Positions 20,929 to 29,920 of a DNA stretch of 64,000 bases are shown here, one piece after another. The DNA comes from Nitratireductor aestuarii (GTDB taxonomy: Bacteria; Pseudomonadota; Alphaproteobacteria; Rhizobiales; Rhizobiaceae). The stretch lies in assembly GCF_014641695.1 (NCBI RefSeq), contig NZ_BMIF01000009.1, forward strand, positions 154,961 through 218,960. Direction: 5' to 3'. Position numbers and translations under genes: made by a program. The notes under the pieces are model-generated. The model did no database searches and was not told where the DNA came from. It worked only from the letters and a program-made list of their open reading frames with translations. How positions within the stretch are numbered: the stretch's first letter is position 1; each line of letters starts with the position of its first letter.

Positions 20929-21792
20929 GTGATCAATAATATCGTCATCGTCCTGTTTGACGGCTTTGCGTTCGGGATGTTGCTGTTCGTTCTTTCAGTG
21001 GGTCTCACCGTGACCCTCGGACTGATGAACTTCATCAACCTCGCCCATGGGGCGTTCGGCATGGTCGGCGGGTATGTCACCGTCATGCTCATGCGCCAGT
21101 ACGGCGTTCCGTTTCTCCTGACGCTGCCGCTCGCGTTTCTCGGTGCGGCCTTGGTCAGCGTGGTGCTGGAGCGCATTTTCTTCCGCCGGCTTTATCGGTC
21201 AGGCGAGCTCAACCAGGTGCTGTTTACCATCGGGCTTGTCTTCGTTGCGGCCGCTGGCGCTACCTATTTCTTCGGCACGGGGCAACAGCCCATTGTTCTG
21301 CCGAGCTGGCTTCGCGGTTCGGTCGAACTGTTCGGCATCCGCTTCGGCGTCTATCGCATGTTCCTGATCGCTGTTTCGCTCGCGATTACGGCCGTGCTGT
21401 TCTTCACGCTGGAACGGACCCGCTTCGGCGCGAAGATCCGGGCATCGGTGGACAACCAGAAGGTGGCGCAGGCGCTAGGCCTCAACGTTGAGCGCATCTT
21501 CGCCATCACCTTTGCGCTGGGCAGCGGACTGGCGGGACTCGGCGGTGCTCTCGCAGTGGAAATCGTCGGCCTTGATCCGTCCTTCGGCTTCCACTTCCTG
21601 GTCTATGTGCTGATCGTGGTGAGCGTCGGCGGATTGGGCTCCATTGCGGGCTCTTTCCTGGGCGCAGCGCTTCTCGGCATCGGGGACGTTGCCGGAAAAT
21701 ATCTCGTGCCCGAGCTTGGATCGTTCCTGATCTACCTGCTGCTCGTCGCCATCCTCCTGGTCAAGCCGACCGGCTTGCTTGGCAAACGATAG
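20929..21792 (+). CDS. ABC transporter permease, LivH type
   Basis: 287 residues starting at GTG 20929, with GAGGG just upstream. Eight or so membrane segments and LivH-family landmarks: LGLMNFINLAHGAFGMVGGYV near the N-terminus and VSVGGLGSIAGSFLGA near the end, with the EAA-like loop NQKVAQALGLNVERIFAITFALGSGLAG. One half of the inner-membrane channel of the importer. It is followed after 9 bp by the LivM-type gene. Confidence 0.92.
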   Translation: MINNIVIVLFDGFAFGMLLFVLSVGLTVTLGLMNFINLAHGAFGMVGGYVTVMLMRQYGVPFLLTLPLAFLGAALVSVVLERIFFRRLYRSGELNQVLFTIGLVFVAAAGATYFFGTGQQPIVLPSWLRGSVELFGIRFGVYRMFLIAVSLAITAVLFFTLERTRFGAKIRASVDNQKVAQALGLNVERIFAITFALGSGLAGLGGALAVEIVGLDPSFGFHFLVYVLIVVSVGGLGSIAGSFLGAALLGIGDVAGKYLVPELGSFLIYLLLVAILLVKPTGLLGKR

Positions 21793-21801
21793 GAGGGCGC
21801 G

Positions 21802-22797
21802 ATGACCCACAATCAGACCTCCGCGATCGTTGAAAGCCCGGCCCGCTGGATCCGCAGCCGCAACCGCTGGACCATCTTCGAGATCCTGTTCTGGATCGCG
21901 ACGCTCGCGCCCCTCTATTTCTTTCCAGCCTATCTGAACCTGGCGAGCCAGGTGGCGATCACCGCGCTTTTTGCACTCTCGGTCGACCTGGTGCTGGGCT
22001 ACGCCGGCATCATCACGCTCGGCCATGCCATGTTCTTCGGGCTTGGCGCTTTCACGGCCGGCATCCTCAGTTCCCGCTATGGCTGGGGCGAGCCGATCAG
22101 CGGGCTGCTGCTGGGTGGAATGGTTGCCGCGCTGGCGGGCTATGTCACCAGCTTCCTGATCGTGCGCGTACAGCATCTCGCGCTGATCATGGTGACGCTC
22201 GGCCTCGGGCTTTTGACCTTCGAACTTGCCAACAGCCTCAGGTGGCTGACGGGCGGCACCGATGGTCTCACCGGCATCAGCACCTGGAAGATCTTTGGTT
22301 ATTTCCGCTTCGATCTCTGGGGCTACACGAGCTACGCCTATTCGCTGGCGGTACTTTTCCTCGGCTTCCTCATCTGCCGATTGGTGGTGAGTTCTTCCTT
22401 CGGTCTTGCGCTTCGCGGTATCCGCGAGAATGTTCAGCGCATGCCGGCCATCGGTTCGGACTACAAGTGGCACCTGCGCAAGGTCTACACGATCTCGGCC
22501 GCCATCGCCGGCATTGCAGGCGCCCTGCTGACGCAAACGACCAATACGGTGACGCTCGAAGTTCTGAGCTTCCAGAGGTCGGCCGACGTCGTCGTCATGC
22601 TCATCCTTGGTGGGACGGGACGGCTCTATGGTGCCATCATCGGCGCGGTGATCTTCCTCGTCGCGAAGGACCAGCTGGCAGGCATCAATCCGCAGTACTG
22701 GTTCCTGTGGATCGGCATCCTGTTGATGGCCGTCGTGCTGTTCATGCCCAAGGGCATCCTGGGTGGCCTGTCGCGGCTGATCCGGCGCGAAGACTAG
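21802..22797 (+). CDS. ABC transporter permease, LivM type
   Basis: 331 residues; the ATG has AGGAGGG upstream. LivM landmarks: VLGYAGIITLGHAMFFGLGAF, the EAA-like loop RGIRENVQRMPAIGSDYKWHLRKVYTISAAIAGIAGAL, and MLILGGTGRLYGAIIGAVIF. It has about nine membrane segments and pairs with the LivH-type permease. The stop is 10 bp before the first ATPase gene. Confidence 0.92.
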   Translation: MTHNQTSAIVESPARWIRSRNRWTIFEILFWIATLAPLYFFPAYLNLASQVAITALFALSVDLVLGYAGIITLGHAMFFGLGAFTAGILSSRYGWGEPISGLLLGGMVAALAGYVTSFLIVRVQHLALIMVTLGLGLLTFELANSLRWLTGGTDGLTGISTWKIFGYFRFDLWGYTSYAYSLAVLFLGFLICRLVVSSSFGLALRGIRENVQRMPAIGSDYKWHLRKVYTISAAIAGIAGALLTQTTNTVTLEVLSFQRSADVVVMLILGGTGRLYGAIIGAVIFLVAKDQLAGINPQYWFLWIGILLMAVVLFMPKGILGGLSRLIRRED

Positions 22798-22807
22798 GGG
22801 GAAGAGC

Positions 22808-23551
22808 ATGGTTCTTAGCACCCAATCCCTCTGCAAGAAGTTCGGCTCCCTTGAGGTAGCAAGGGACATTTCCATCAATCTGCCGGCCGGCGCGCGCTAT
22901 GCGCTGATCGGGCCCAACGGCGCAGGCAAGACAACCTTCATCAATCTTGTCACCGGGCAGCTGAAGCCCGATTCCGGCCGCATCCTGCTGGACGGCCAGG
23001 ACATCACGCGGACCGGGACCGCCGATCGCGTCCGCAAGGGGCTGACACGCACGTTCCAGATCAACCGGCTTTTCCCGGAGCTGACACCGCTTGAGTCGGT
23101 AACTCTCGCAGTCTGCGAGCGGGAAGGGGTCTCGGCCAATTTCTGGCGCGGGCTATCAGCGCATCGCGATGCGATCGAGGAGGGTTTCGCGATCCTGAGC
23201 CGCCTGGGACTGGCCGACGTTGCAACCCGTCCGACGCGGCAGCTTGCCTATGGCCAGCAGCGTCTGGTGGAGATCGCGCTCGCGCTGGCCACCAAGCCGA
23301 AGGTGCTTCTGCTGGATGAGCCGGCGGCGGGCGTACCGAAGGATGAGAGTGCGATGCTCTTCAAGGTAGTGGCGAACCTGCCGGAAGACATTGCCGTGCT
23401 CTTCATCGAGCACGACATGGAGATCGTCTTCAGCTTTGCAACGCAGGTGATCGTGCTCGTCGGCGGAGCGGTGCTGCTGCAGGCGGGACCCGATGAGGTG
23501 AAGGAAGATCCGCGCGTGCGCGAAGTCTATCTGGGAAGCGCCCATGTCTGA
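22808..23551 (+). CDS. ABC transporter ATP-binding protein, LivG type
   Basis: 247 residues. Walker A is GPNGAGKT, the signature is the variant LAYGQQRLVEIALAL, and Walker B is VLLLDEPAAGV, followed by the switch His in FIEHDME. A Tyr-Gly replaces the usual Ser-Gly of the signature, which is common in LivG proteins. Its last 8 bp overlap the next gene's start, pointing to translational coupling with its ATPase partner. Confidence 0.92.
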   Translation: MVLSTQSLCKKFGSLEVARDISINLPAGARYALIGPNGAGKTTFINLVTGQLKPDSGRILLDGQDITRTGTADRVRKGLTRTFQINRLFPELTPLESVTLAVCEREGVSANFWRGLSAHRDAIEEGFAILSRLGLADVATRPTRQLAYGQQRLVEIALALATKPKVLLLDEPAAGVPKDESAMLFKVVANLPEDIAVLFIEHDMEIVFSFATQVIVLVGGAVLLQAGPDEVKEDPRVREVYLGSAHV

Positions 23552-24275
23552 AACGCTGCTTGAACTCAAAGACGTGCGCTCCGGCTATCATGAGGCCGTC
23601 GTTCTCGACCGGATTTCCGTCAGCATTGCTGCGGGCGGCAGCCTCGCCGTGCTTGGGCGCAATGGCGTCGGCAAGACGACCTTCCTGCTGACGATCATGG
23701 GCATTGTGCGGCCCATGCGCGGGACGATAACCTTCAAGGGGACCGAAGTTTCGAGGCTGACGCCGGACAGGCGGGCACTGCTGGGCATCGGCTGGGTTCC
23801 GCAGGAGCGCGAAGTCTTCAAGTCGCTGTCGGTGGAAGAAAACCTGACGGTGGCGGCGCGGCCGGGAAGGTGGGATCTCGATGCGATCTATGCGCTCTTC
23901 CCGCGCCTGAAGGAACGGCGGCGGAACATGGGCGACCAGCTCTCGGGCGGTGAGCAGCAGATGCTCGCGATTGCCCGCACGCTGATGACGAACCCGTCGC
24001 TGCTGCTCCTGGACGAGCCGCTTGAGGGGCTCGCTCCCATCATCGTCGAGGAGCTGACGGCAGCCATCCGGCGCATGGCGCAGGACGAGGGGCTCACCCT
24101 CGTTCTTGTCGAGCAGCATGCGGACGTGGCGCTGAAGTTGACCGACCGCGCGATCATCCTTGAGCGCGGGCTCGTGGCCCATGAAGCACCGTCAGCCGAT
24201 CTGCTCGCCGACCGGAAAACGCTTGATCGATATGTGGGGCTGAAACTTGACGCGCCTGCGGCAAACGCCGGTTGA
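23544..24275 (+). CDS. ABC transporter ATP-binding protein, LivF type
   Basis: 243 residues. Walker A GRNGVGKT, signature LSGGEQQMLAIARTL, Walker B LLLLDEPLEGL, switch His in VEQHADVAL. Forms the second ATPase of the importer. The ATG at 23544 lies inside the end of the LivG-type gene. It is the last gene of the five-gene importer cluster. Confidence 0.92.
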   Translation: MSETLLELKDVRSGYHEAVVLDRISVSIAAGGSLAVLGRNGVGKTTFLLTIMGIVRPMRGTITFKGTEVSRLTPDRRALLGIGWVPQEREVFKSLSVEENLTVAARPGRWDLDAIYALFPRLKERRRNMGDQLSGGEQQMLAIARTLMTNPSLLLLDEPLEGLAPIIVEELTAAIRRMAQDEGLTLVLVEQHADVALKLTDRAIILERGLVAHEAPSADLLADRKTLDRYVGLKLDAPAANAG

Positions 24276-24410
24276 AATAATATTCCACAACCGCTTTTCG
24301 CATCGTCATATTTAATCGATCCAATTTCCCGGCGACGCTTCTGCGGGTTTGCAAAACCCGCTCTCTTGGCGCATATGGCAGAACCAAATCCCGTGCAGTG
24401 AGAGCGCCAT

Positions 24411-25799
24411 ATGAACACCCGCACTGAATCCGATACCTTTGGTCCCATCGAAGTTCCGTCCAATCAATATTGGGGCGCGCAGACGCAGCGTTCGCTCACC
24501 AATTTCAAGATTGGTACCGAGCGGATGCCGATCCCGCTGGTGAGGGCGCTCGGCATCATCAAGCAGGCTGCTGCCGAGGTGAACATGCGCCTTGGCAAGC
24601 TGGACGCGAAGGTCGGCGAGACGATCGTTGCAGCTGCCCGCGAAGTGGTAGATGGCAAGCACGATGGCGAATTCCCGCTGGTCGTCTGGCAGACTGGTTC
24701 GGGCACCCAGACCAACATGAACGCGAACGAGGTGATCTCCAACCGCGCGATCGAGATGCTGGGTGGGGAGATGGGCTCGAAGAAGCCGGTTCACCCGAAC
24801 GACCACGTCAACATGGGTCAGTCGTCCAACGACACCTATCCGACAGCGATGCACATCGCCGTTGCGCGCGAGGCGGTTGCCGAGCTGCTGCCGGCGCTCG
24901 ACCATCTGACCGCTGCGCTTGAGGAAAAGGAGCGTGCGTTCGGTGACATCGTCAAGATCGGCCGCACGCACACGCAGGACGCAACCCCGCTGACGCTCGG
25001 CCAGGAGTTCTCCGGCTACGTCGCGGCTCTGAAGCTCGGTCGTGTTCGCATCGAGGCAGCCCTCAACGACGTCTACGCGCTGGCACAGGGCGGCACCGCC
25101 GTCGGCACCGGCCTCAACGCGCCGATCGGCTTCGACAGGGATTTCGCGGATCGCGTTGCCGCCATCACCGGCCTGCCTTTCCGCACCGCCGAGAACAAGT
25201 TCGAGGCGCTGGCAAGCCATGGCGCGCTCAACACGTTCCACGGCACGCTGAACTCGCTCGCTTCCGACCTGTTCAAGATCGCCAACGACATCCGCTTCCT
25301 GGGCTCCGGTCCGCGCTCCGGCCTTGGCGAGCTCAAGCTGCCGGAAAACGAGCCTGGCTCGTCGATCATGCCGGGTAAGGTCAACCCGACCCAGTGCGAA
25401 GCGCTGACGATGGTTGCGACGCAGGTCATGGGCAACCAGACCATCGTTACCGTTGCTTCCAGCCAGGGCCACTTCGAGCTCAACGTCTTCAAGCCGGTCA
25501 TCGCCAATGCAGTTCTGCAGTCGGTGCGCCTGCTCTCCGACTCGATGCGCTCATTCGCCGACAACTGCGTGAAGGGCATCGAGGCTGACGAAGTTCGCAT
25601 CGCCGATCTGATGCAGCGCTCGCTGATGCTGGTCACCGCGCTTGCTCCTGCGATTGGCTATGACGGTGCGGCAAAGATCGCGAAGACGGCGCACAAGAAC
25701 GGCACCACGCTGCGTGAAGAAGCGCTGAAGAGCGGCCTCGTGACCGCCGAGGACTATGACCGTCTGGTCCGTCCGGAGCAGATGATCGCACCGCAGTAA
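24411..25799 (+). CDS. fumC: Fumarate hydratase class II
   Basis: 462 residues. Interconverts fumarate and L-malate in the TCA cycle, with no iron-sulfur cluster. Motifs: [36 protein letters not shown], the catalytic-His region [16 protein letters not shown] and the superfamily signature [16 protein letters not shown]. The ATG at 24411 begins [11 protein letters not shown]. It is apparently monocistronic, with an excellent terminator downstream. Confidence 0.97.
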   Translation: MNTRTESDTFGPIEVPSNQYWGAQTQRSLTNFKIGTERMPIPLVRALGIIKQAAAEVNMRLGKLDAKVGETIVAAAREVVDGKHDGEFPLVVWQTGSGTQTNMNANEVISNRAIEMLGGEMGSKKPVHPNDHVNMGQSSNDTYPTAMHIAVAREAVAELLPALDHLTAALEEKERAFGDIVKIGRTHTQDATPLTLGQEFSGYVAALKLGRVRIEAALNDVYALAQGGTAVGTGLNAPIGFDRDFADRVAAITGLPFRTAENKFEALASHGALNTFHGTLNSLASDLFKIANDIRFLGSGPRSGLGELKLPENEPGSSIMPGKVNPTQCEALTMVATQVMGNQTIVTVASSQGHFELNVFKPVIANAVLQSVRLLSDSMRSFADNCVKGIEADEVRIADLMQRSLMLVTALAPAIGYDGAAKIAKTAHKNGTTLREEALKSGLVTAEDYDRLVRPEQMIAPQ

Positions 25800-25845
25800 T
25801 CGTCTCTGGCGGCTAGGCCAGACACATTGCCGACAAGCCCAACGC

Positions 25846-25874
25846 TCCCCCGCCTTGTGCGGGGGAATTTTTTT
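25846..25874 (+). terminator. Rho-independent terminator of fumC
   Basis: Stem CCCCCGC (25847-25853) / GCGGGGG (25859-25865), a 5-nt loop, then T7 at 25868-25874. Confidence 0.92.
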
Positions 25875-26087
25875 GTCCGCCAGGGTCAGGCGGTCACATA
25901 TGCTATTGGCTGGTAAATGGTCCCATTTTCAGGGTATTTCAGATAACTATGCAGTTAAGGAACCAGATCCGGTTCCCGACAGAGTGACCGGAGGCTCTGA
26001 GGACCGTATGGGTGGCATGTTCGCGGACCGGAGTGATCGTCTCCATTCAGGGCATGCATTGGTGGGTACCGGCGTTGGAACGACGTG

Positions 26088-27572
26088 ATGCTGAAATCAG
26101 CGCAAGTCTCAGACGGACATGATCGGGAGGTGCCCCTGACCCGGGGCCTTTCCACGAAGCTGCTGTTTCTCACCATCCTGTTCGTGCTTGCCGCAGAGCT
26201 GCTGATTGCCATTCCTTCGATCGCCAATTTCAGCCGCGGCTGGATGGAAGGGCGGTTGCGCACAGCCGCTGCCGTGGCAGTTGCCGTCATCGAGAGCGGA
26301 CCGGGAAACCTGAGCATGCAAGGCAGCAATCGTGTGCTGATGGCTGCAGGTACGCGGGCGATCGCGGTACGCGATGAAGGTGTGTCGCGCATGCTGGTGG
26401 TTTCGCAGGTGCCCCCAGCTGTGGACCAGCACATCGATCTCGACACGATCGGGCTTACCGGCTCGATCAGGCAGGCGTTCGACACGCTGCTTTTTGGCGG
26501 CAAGCGGGTGCTGCGCATCTTCGGGCGCATCGATGATTCGAACACGCAGTATGAAATCGTGCTGGCCGACTGGGGACTGCGGGCGGCACTTCTCGACTAT
26601 TCGCGGAACATCGCCCTCCTGTCTCTCGGCCTTTCGCTCTTCACGGCGATGCTGGTCTTCTATGCGATCAACCGCATCATGATCCGCCCCGTCCGTCGCA
26701 TGACGCGATCCATGCTGGCCTTCGGAGAGGCGCCGGATGACGCCACGCGGATCATCCAGGCGGACACCAAGCGCGATGACGAGCTAGGCATTGCCGAGCG
26801 CGAACTTGCCGAAATGCAGAAGGCGTTGCACCGGACGCTGGGCGAGCGGCGCAGGCTTGCCGATCTTGGCCTTGCGGTCTCCAAGATCAACCATGACATG
26901 CGCAACATGCTGGCCGCCGCACAGCTCATCTCCGACCGCCTGGCCGAGGTGAACGACCCGTCGGTGCAGTCGCTGGTGCCGAGGCTGCTGCGCACGCTCG
27001 ACCGCGCCGTCGCCTATTCCGAGGGCGTGCTCGCATACGGGCGCACGCAGGAGCCGCCGCCGCGCCTCAGACGGCTCAAGCTCCAGGAGCTGGTGGACGA
27101 TGTGATGAGCACCATGGCGCTTGCCGAGCGCAGTGGCATCGAACTCATCAACGCCGTGCCGGCGGGGTTCGAGATCGATGCTGATTCGGATCAGCTTTTC
27201 CGCGTTCTCTTCAATCTTGCGCGCAATGCGGTGCAGGCCATGTCGGGCGAGAACGAATCGGTGCTGGTGAAGCGACTCACCATCAGCGCCGAACACGACG
27301 GTGCTTCGGTGCGGGTTCGCGTTACCGATACCGGTCCGGGCTTGCCCGAGAGGGCTCGCCAGAACCTGTTCACGGCCTTCCATGGGGCCGCCAAGAGCGG
27401 CGGCACCGGCCTCGGGCTTGCGATCTCGCAGGAACTCGTTCGCGCGCATGGCGGCGAGATCAGGCTGGTGGAAAGCGGCAACGGCCGCACGGTGTTTGAC
27501 ATCCGCCTGCCTGCGAATCTGTCGGACACGGAATCCTCGTCGGGCAGGGGGCGCCAGCACGTCAGCAGCTAG
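26088..27572 (+). CDS. Membrane sensor histidine kinase (orphan)
   Basis: 494 residues from the ATG at 26088; a GTG directly before it is also possible. Two membrane segments (about 25-45 and 180-203) bracket a periplasmic sensor region. A HAMP-like linker follows (INRIMIRPVRRMTRSMLAF), then a non-standard phospho-acceptor box SKINHDMRNMLAAAQL, and a HATPase domain with NLARNAVQAM, DTGPGLPE and SGGTGLGLAI. The NHDMRN box is of the HPK-type seen in some alphaproteobacterial orphan kinases. No response regulator lies nearby, so the partner is unknown. A strong terminator isolates it from fumC. Confidence 0.88.
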   Translation: MLKSAQVSDGHDREVPLTRGLSTKLLFLTILFVLAAELLIAIPSIANFSRGWMEGRLRTAAAVAVAVIESGPGNLSMQGSNRVLMAAGTRAIAVRDEGVSRMLVVSQVPPAVDQHIDLDTIGLTGSIRQAFDTLLFGGKRVLRIFGRIDDSNTQYEIVLADWGLRAALLDYSRNIALLSLGLSLFTAMLVFYAINRIMIRPVRRMTRSMLAFGEAPDDATRIIQADTKRDDELGIAERELAEMQKALHRTLGERRRLADLGLAVSKINHDMRNMLAAAQLISDRLAEVNDPSVQSLVPRLLRTLDRAVAYSEGVLAYGRTQEPPPRLRRLKLQELVDDVMSTMALAERSGIELINAVPAGFEIDADSDQLFRVLFNLARNAVQAMSGENESVLVKRLTISAEHDGASVRVRVTDTGPGLPERARQNLFTAFHGAAKSGGTGLGLAISQELVRAHGGEIRLVESGNGRTVFDIRLPANLSDTESSSGRGRQHVSS

Positions 27573-27832
27573 GATTGGCGCTGCGACAGGTTGTCAGGGG
27601 AGCAGAAACCAGGTTTGGGAGAGCTACAGGCTCCTCCGCGGAAATCCGCCGTTTCCGGGCTCTCCCGTGATTGAGCCATCAATTTCGGGATGGGGTATCC
27701 ACTATAATGGATGTGATTTTTTGCATTTTGTTGGCGATGCCCGCTTGCATTTGGGGAACTCACCCGTTAGGTAAGCGTCATTCCAGCGCTGGCCACAAAC
27801 CAGCGACGAAAAACTGCCTCAAGGCAGACAGC

Positions 27833-27909
27833 GCACCCGTAGCTCAGCTGGATAGAGCACCAGACTACGAATCTGGGGGTCAGAGGTTCGAATCCTTTCG
27901 GGTGCGCCA
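27833..27909 (+). tRNA. tRNA-Arg (ACG)
   Basis: 77-nt cloverleaf with encoded CCA. Acceptor stem GCACCCG / CGGGTGC, anticodon ACG at 27867-27869. It is the left boundary of the accessory region that contains the secretion locus. Confidence 0.97.
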
Positions 27910-28028
27910 TTTCTTCTTCAAACTCAATGATTTGGCGCTTAGCGGGACGACATCGTTCCAGTAGCCTTTAGCCTCCTGTCTTTTCGTACCGACCGCGCAT
28001 TGGAAGATTCCAGAGCATAGGCCGCAGC

Positions 28029-28540
28029 ATGATCCTTGTCAGACCTGCAACCCAAAACGACGTCGGCCTGCTGCCTGAAATCGAGCGTAGCTCCGGTGAA
28101 GTCTTTCGGCTGTGGCCTGGGCTGGAGTGGATTGCCGAAGATACTGTTCAGTCGGAAGAGCAGCACCGCCCTGATAGGGAACGGCATCTCATTCGTTGCA
28201 GAAGTGGACGGATGGGGCGTTGCAGCCTTCCTCAATGGCGAGATGACTTCCGACGCCCTGCACATCTGGCAGATGGCCGTCCATGAGCAACAGCAGCGGC
28301 GCGGCATTGGGCGTAGATTGATCGCTGCAGCGGAACAGTCTGCCATTACTGAAGGGGCCCGTGCGCTGACGCTAACCACCTTCCGTAATGTCCCCTGGAA
28401 CGTAGCCATTCTACCGCAGCCTCGGCTTCATTCCTCTCCAGCGCCATGAACTCAATTCAAGGCTGAGGTCTGTTCTCGATGCAGAGGAGAAAGCGGGACT
28501 CCTCATAGGTCTGCGTTGCGCAATGAGGAAGCTGGTGTAG
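28029..28540 (+). pseudogene. GNAT family N-acetyltransferase, two frameshifts
   Basis: Three consecutive frames together make one GNAT protein. Frame one runs from ATG 28029 (MILVRPATQNDVGLLPEIER ... EEQHR). A one-base insertion near 28166-28172 moves the reading to LIGNGISFVAEVDGWGVAAF and the acetyl-CoA loop QQQRRGIGRRLIAAAEQ. A second one-base insertion near 28408 moves it to FYRSLGFIPLQRHELNSRL, ending at TAG 28538. Both shifts have the same sense. As written the gene cannot give a full enzyme. Confidence 0.8.
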
Positions 28541-28818
28541 CGTATCTCCGTGTACAGCCCGCTGCCTATCATCAGCATCCGGTTCAGTGACGTACATCTT
28601 CTGCCGAAATCGGGACTACCCTGCTGCTCGCCTTCACGCAAATCCGGCTGCATCGCTTGAGCGTGTTTTTGCCCATAAACTTAACGTATTCTGTATCGAT
28701 ATCCACAGCAAAAATTGTTCAATTATAATATAATCAAAGAGTAATCGGTCATAACGCTTTGCTAATCGGCCTGAGTCCCGTAAATTCCCGAGGTTGGGAA
28801 TACGGGGCTTCGGGGCAA

Positions 28819-29418
28819 ATGATTGTAGTCAATACTTTGGTTGGCGCGGGATATGAACGAGAGGTTTATCTCCATCCAGCGCGCGATGACATTGTCATCA
28901 AGATCAGCAAGAAGGGCGCAGTGGATCGGAATCATCTCGATCATGCTTACCTTACCAGGATAAAATCGCACCCTATCCTGCCCAAGATGCACGGTTGGGT
29001 GGATACACAGATGGGGCCGGGGTTGATGTTCGAACGGGTTCGCGATGCGAACGGGGAAACGAGCATGAACCTGAAGATGGCACTGCGCACCGGGCGTGTG
29101 TCACCGGAGGAGGGGCGGTCTCTGTTGAAGGGGGCACTGTCGGCCCTCGGCAAGGACGCGATAATTGTCCACGACGACAAGACCCTGGACAATTTCGTGG
29201 TCGAGGAAGGTCCTTCATCTCGGCGTCTGGTCATGGTGGACGGATTTGGGCCATCCTTCATGACATACAAGACGCGGCTTCGGCTACGCTATCCACTGTT
29301 TGCGCGCGAGAAGTTGCTGCGTTGCTCATTCAAGCTGAATGCGTTGCTGAAGAAGGAGGTCAAGGCTCTGAATCGCAACCGCAAGCTCATCGAAGGCGCC
29401 ACTCTGCAAGCTGGCTGA
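28819..29418 (+). CDS. YrbL-like kinase-fold protein (copy 1)
   Basis: 199 residues from the ATG at 28819. This start is chosen because the paralogue at 38880 has the same upstream layout (a GGGG run, then the start) and nearly the same length. It resembles the PhoP-regulated YrbL family. Kinase-like elements: a Gly-rich start (VGAGYEREVYLHP), a Lys in DIVIKIS, a catalytic-loop-like HDDKTLDNFVV and a DFG-like MVDGFG. No transmembrane segment. It lies just outside the secretion operon on the opposite strand, with an AT-rich upstream region. Target unknown. Confidence 0.75.
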   Translation: MIVVNTLVGAGYEREVYLHPARDDIVIKISKKGAVDRNHLDHAYLTRIKSHPILPKMHGWVDTQMGPGLMFERVRDANGETSMNLKMALRTGRVSPEEGRSLLKGALSALGKDAIIVHDDKTLDNFVVEEGPSSRRLVMVDGFGPSFMTYKTRLRLRYPLFAREKLLRCSFKLNALLKKEVKALNRNRKLIEGATLQAG

Positions 29419-29488
29419 TCGCAGCTGGTCTTCTCCATTGTGCGTTGGGGTGCGCAGTGGGGAAGGTAGTGCGCCGAGGTCCTGCGCG

Positions 29489-29890
29489 TCAGATCGCTCT
29501 GCCAGGCACGGCGAAGCGTGGAGCGAGGATGCGGCCGGCGATTGCGCCGCCCATGGATTTGGACAAGGGGAGTGGCGTCGCTCTATCGAGCGCGCCGAAA
29601 ACGGATTCGACAAACGCCTCTCTGAGCGCGCTGTCCTTGCCAAGCCGCGAATGACGGACGATCGGTACGCCGATCAGCGTACCATTGCTGCGGACTGAGA
29701 AGGTCAGGGTCAGACTCATCCCTTCGCTGCCCGCCGGCGGTTCCCAACAGGCATAGATGGCGTCGAACATTTCATTGATCGTTTCGATCGGGTCCCCACT
29801 ACCGCATTCCCGATCTTCCGCTAAGGCCAAGCTGACTGAGCCAAGGATCAGCGCGGCGGCGATGGCGGCCTTTGTGGTCGGTGTCTTCAA
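29489..29890 (-). CDS. Periplasmic TonB/TolA C-terminal-like protein
   Basis: 133 residues with a Sec signal peptide (AAIAAALILGSVSLALA). The mature region has the pattern of TonB/TolA C-terminal domains: IYACWEPPAGSEGMSLTLTFSVRSNGTLIG, then AFVESVFGALDRATPLPL. Two cysteines (in RECGS and YACWE) could form a disulfide. It is transcribed with hlyD, 30 bp after it. Role in secretion is inference from position; it may connect the exporter with the envelope. Confidence 0.65.
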   Translation of the reverse strand: MKTPTTKAAIAAALILGSVSLALAEDRECGSGDPIETINEMFDAIYACWEPPAGSEGMSLTLTFSVRSNGTLIGVPIVRHSRLGKDSALREAFVESVFGALDRATPLPLSKSMGGAIAGRILAPRFAVPGRAI

Positions 29891-29920
29891 GGTCTTGCTC
29901 CTGTCTGGCTCCGGTCGTGA

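Noticed and set aside
21475..22878. Long minus-strand open frame opposite the ABC permease genes
   Set aside because: Charged low-complexity shadow of membrane-protein genes; no start signal or family match.
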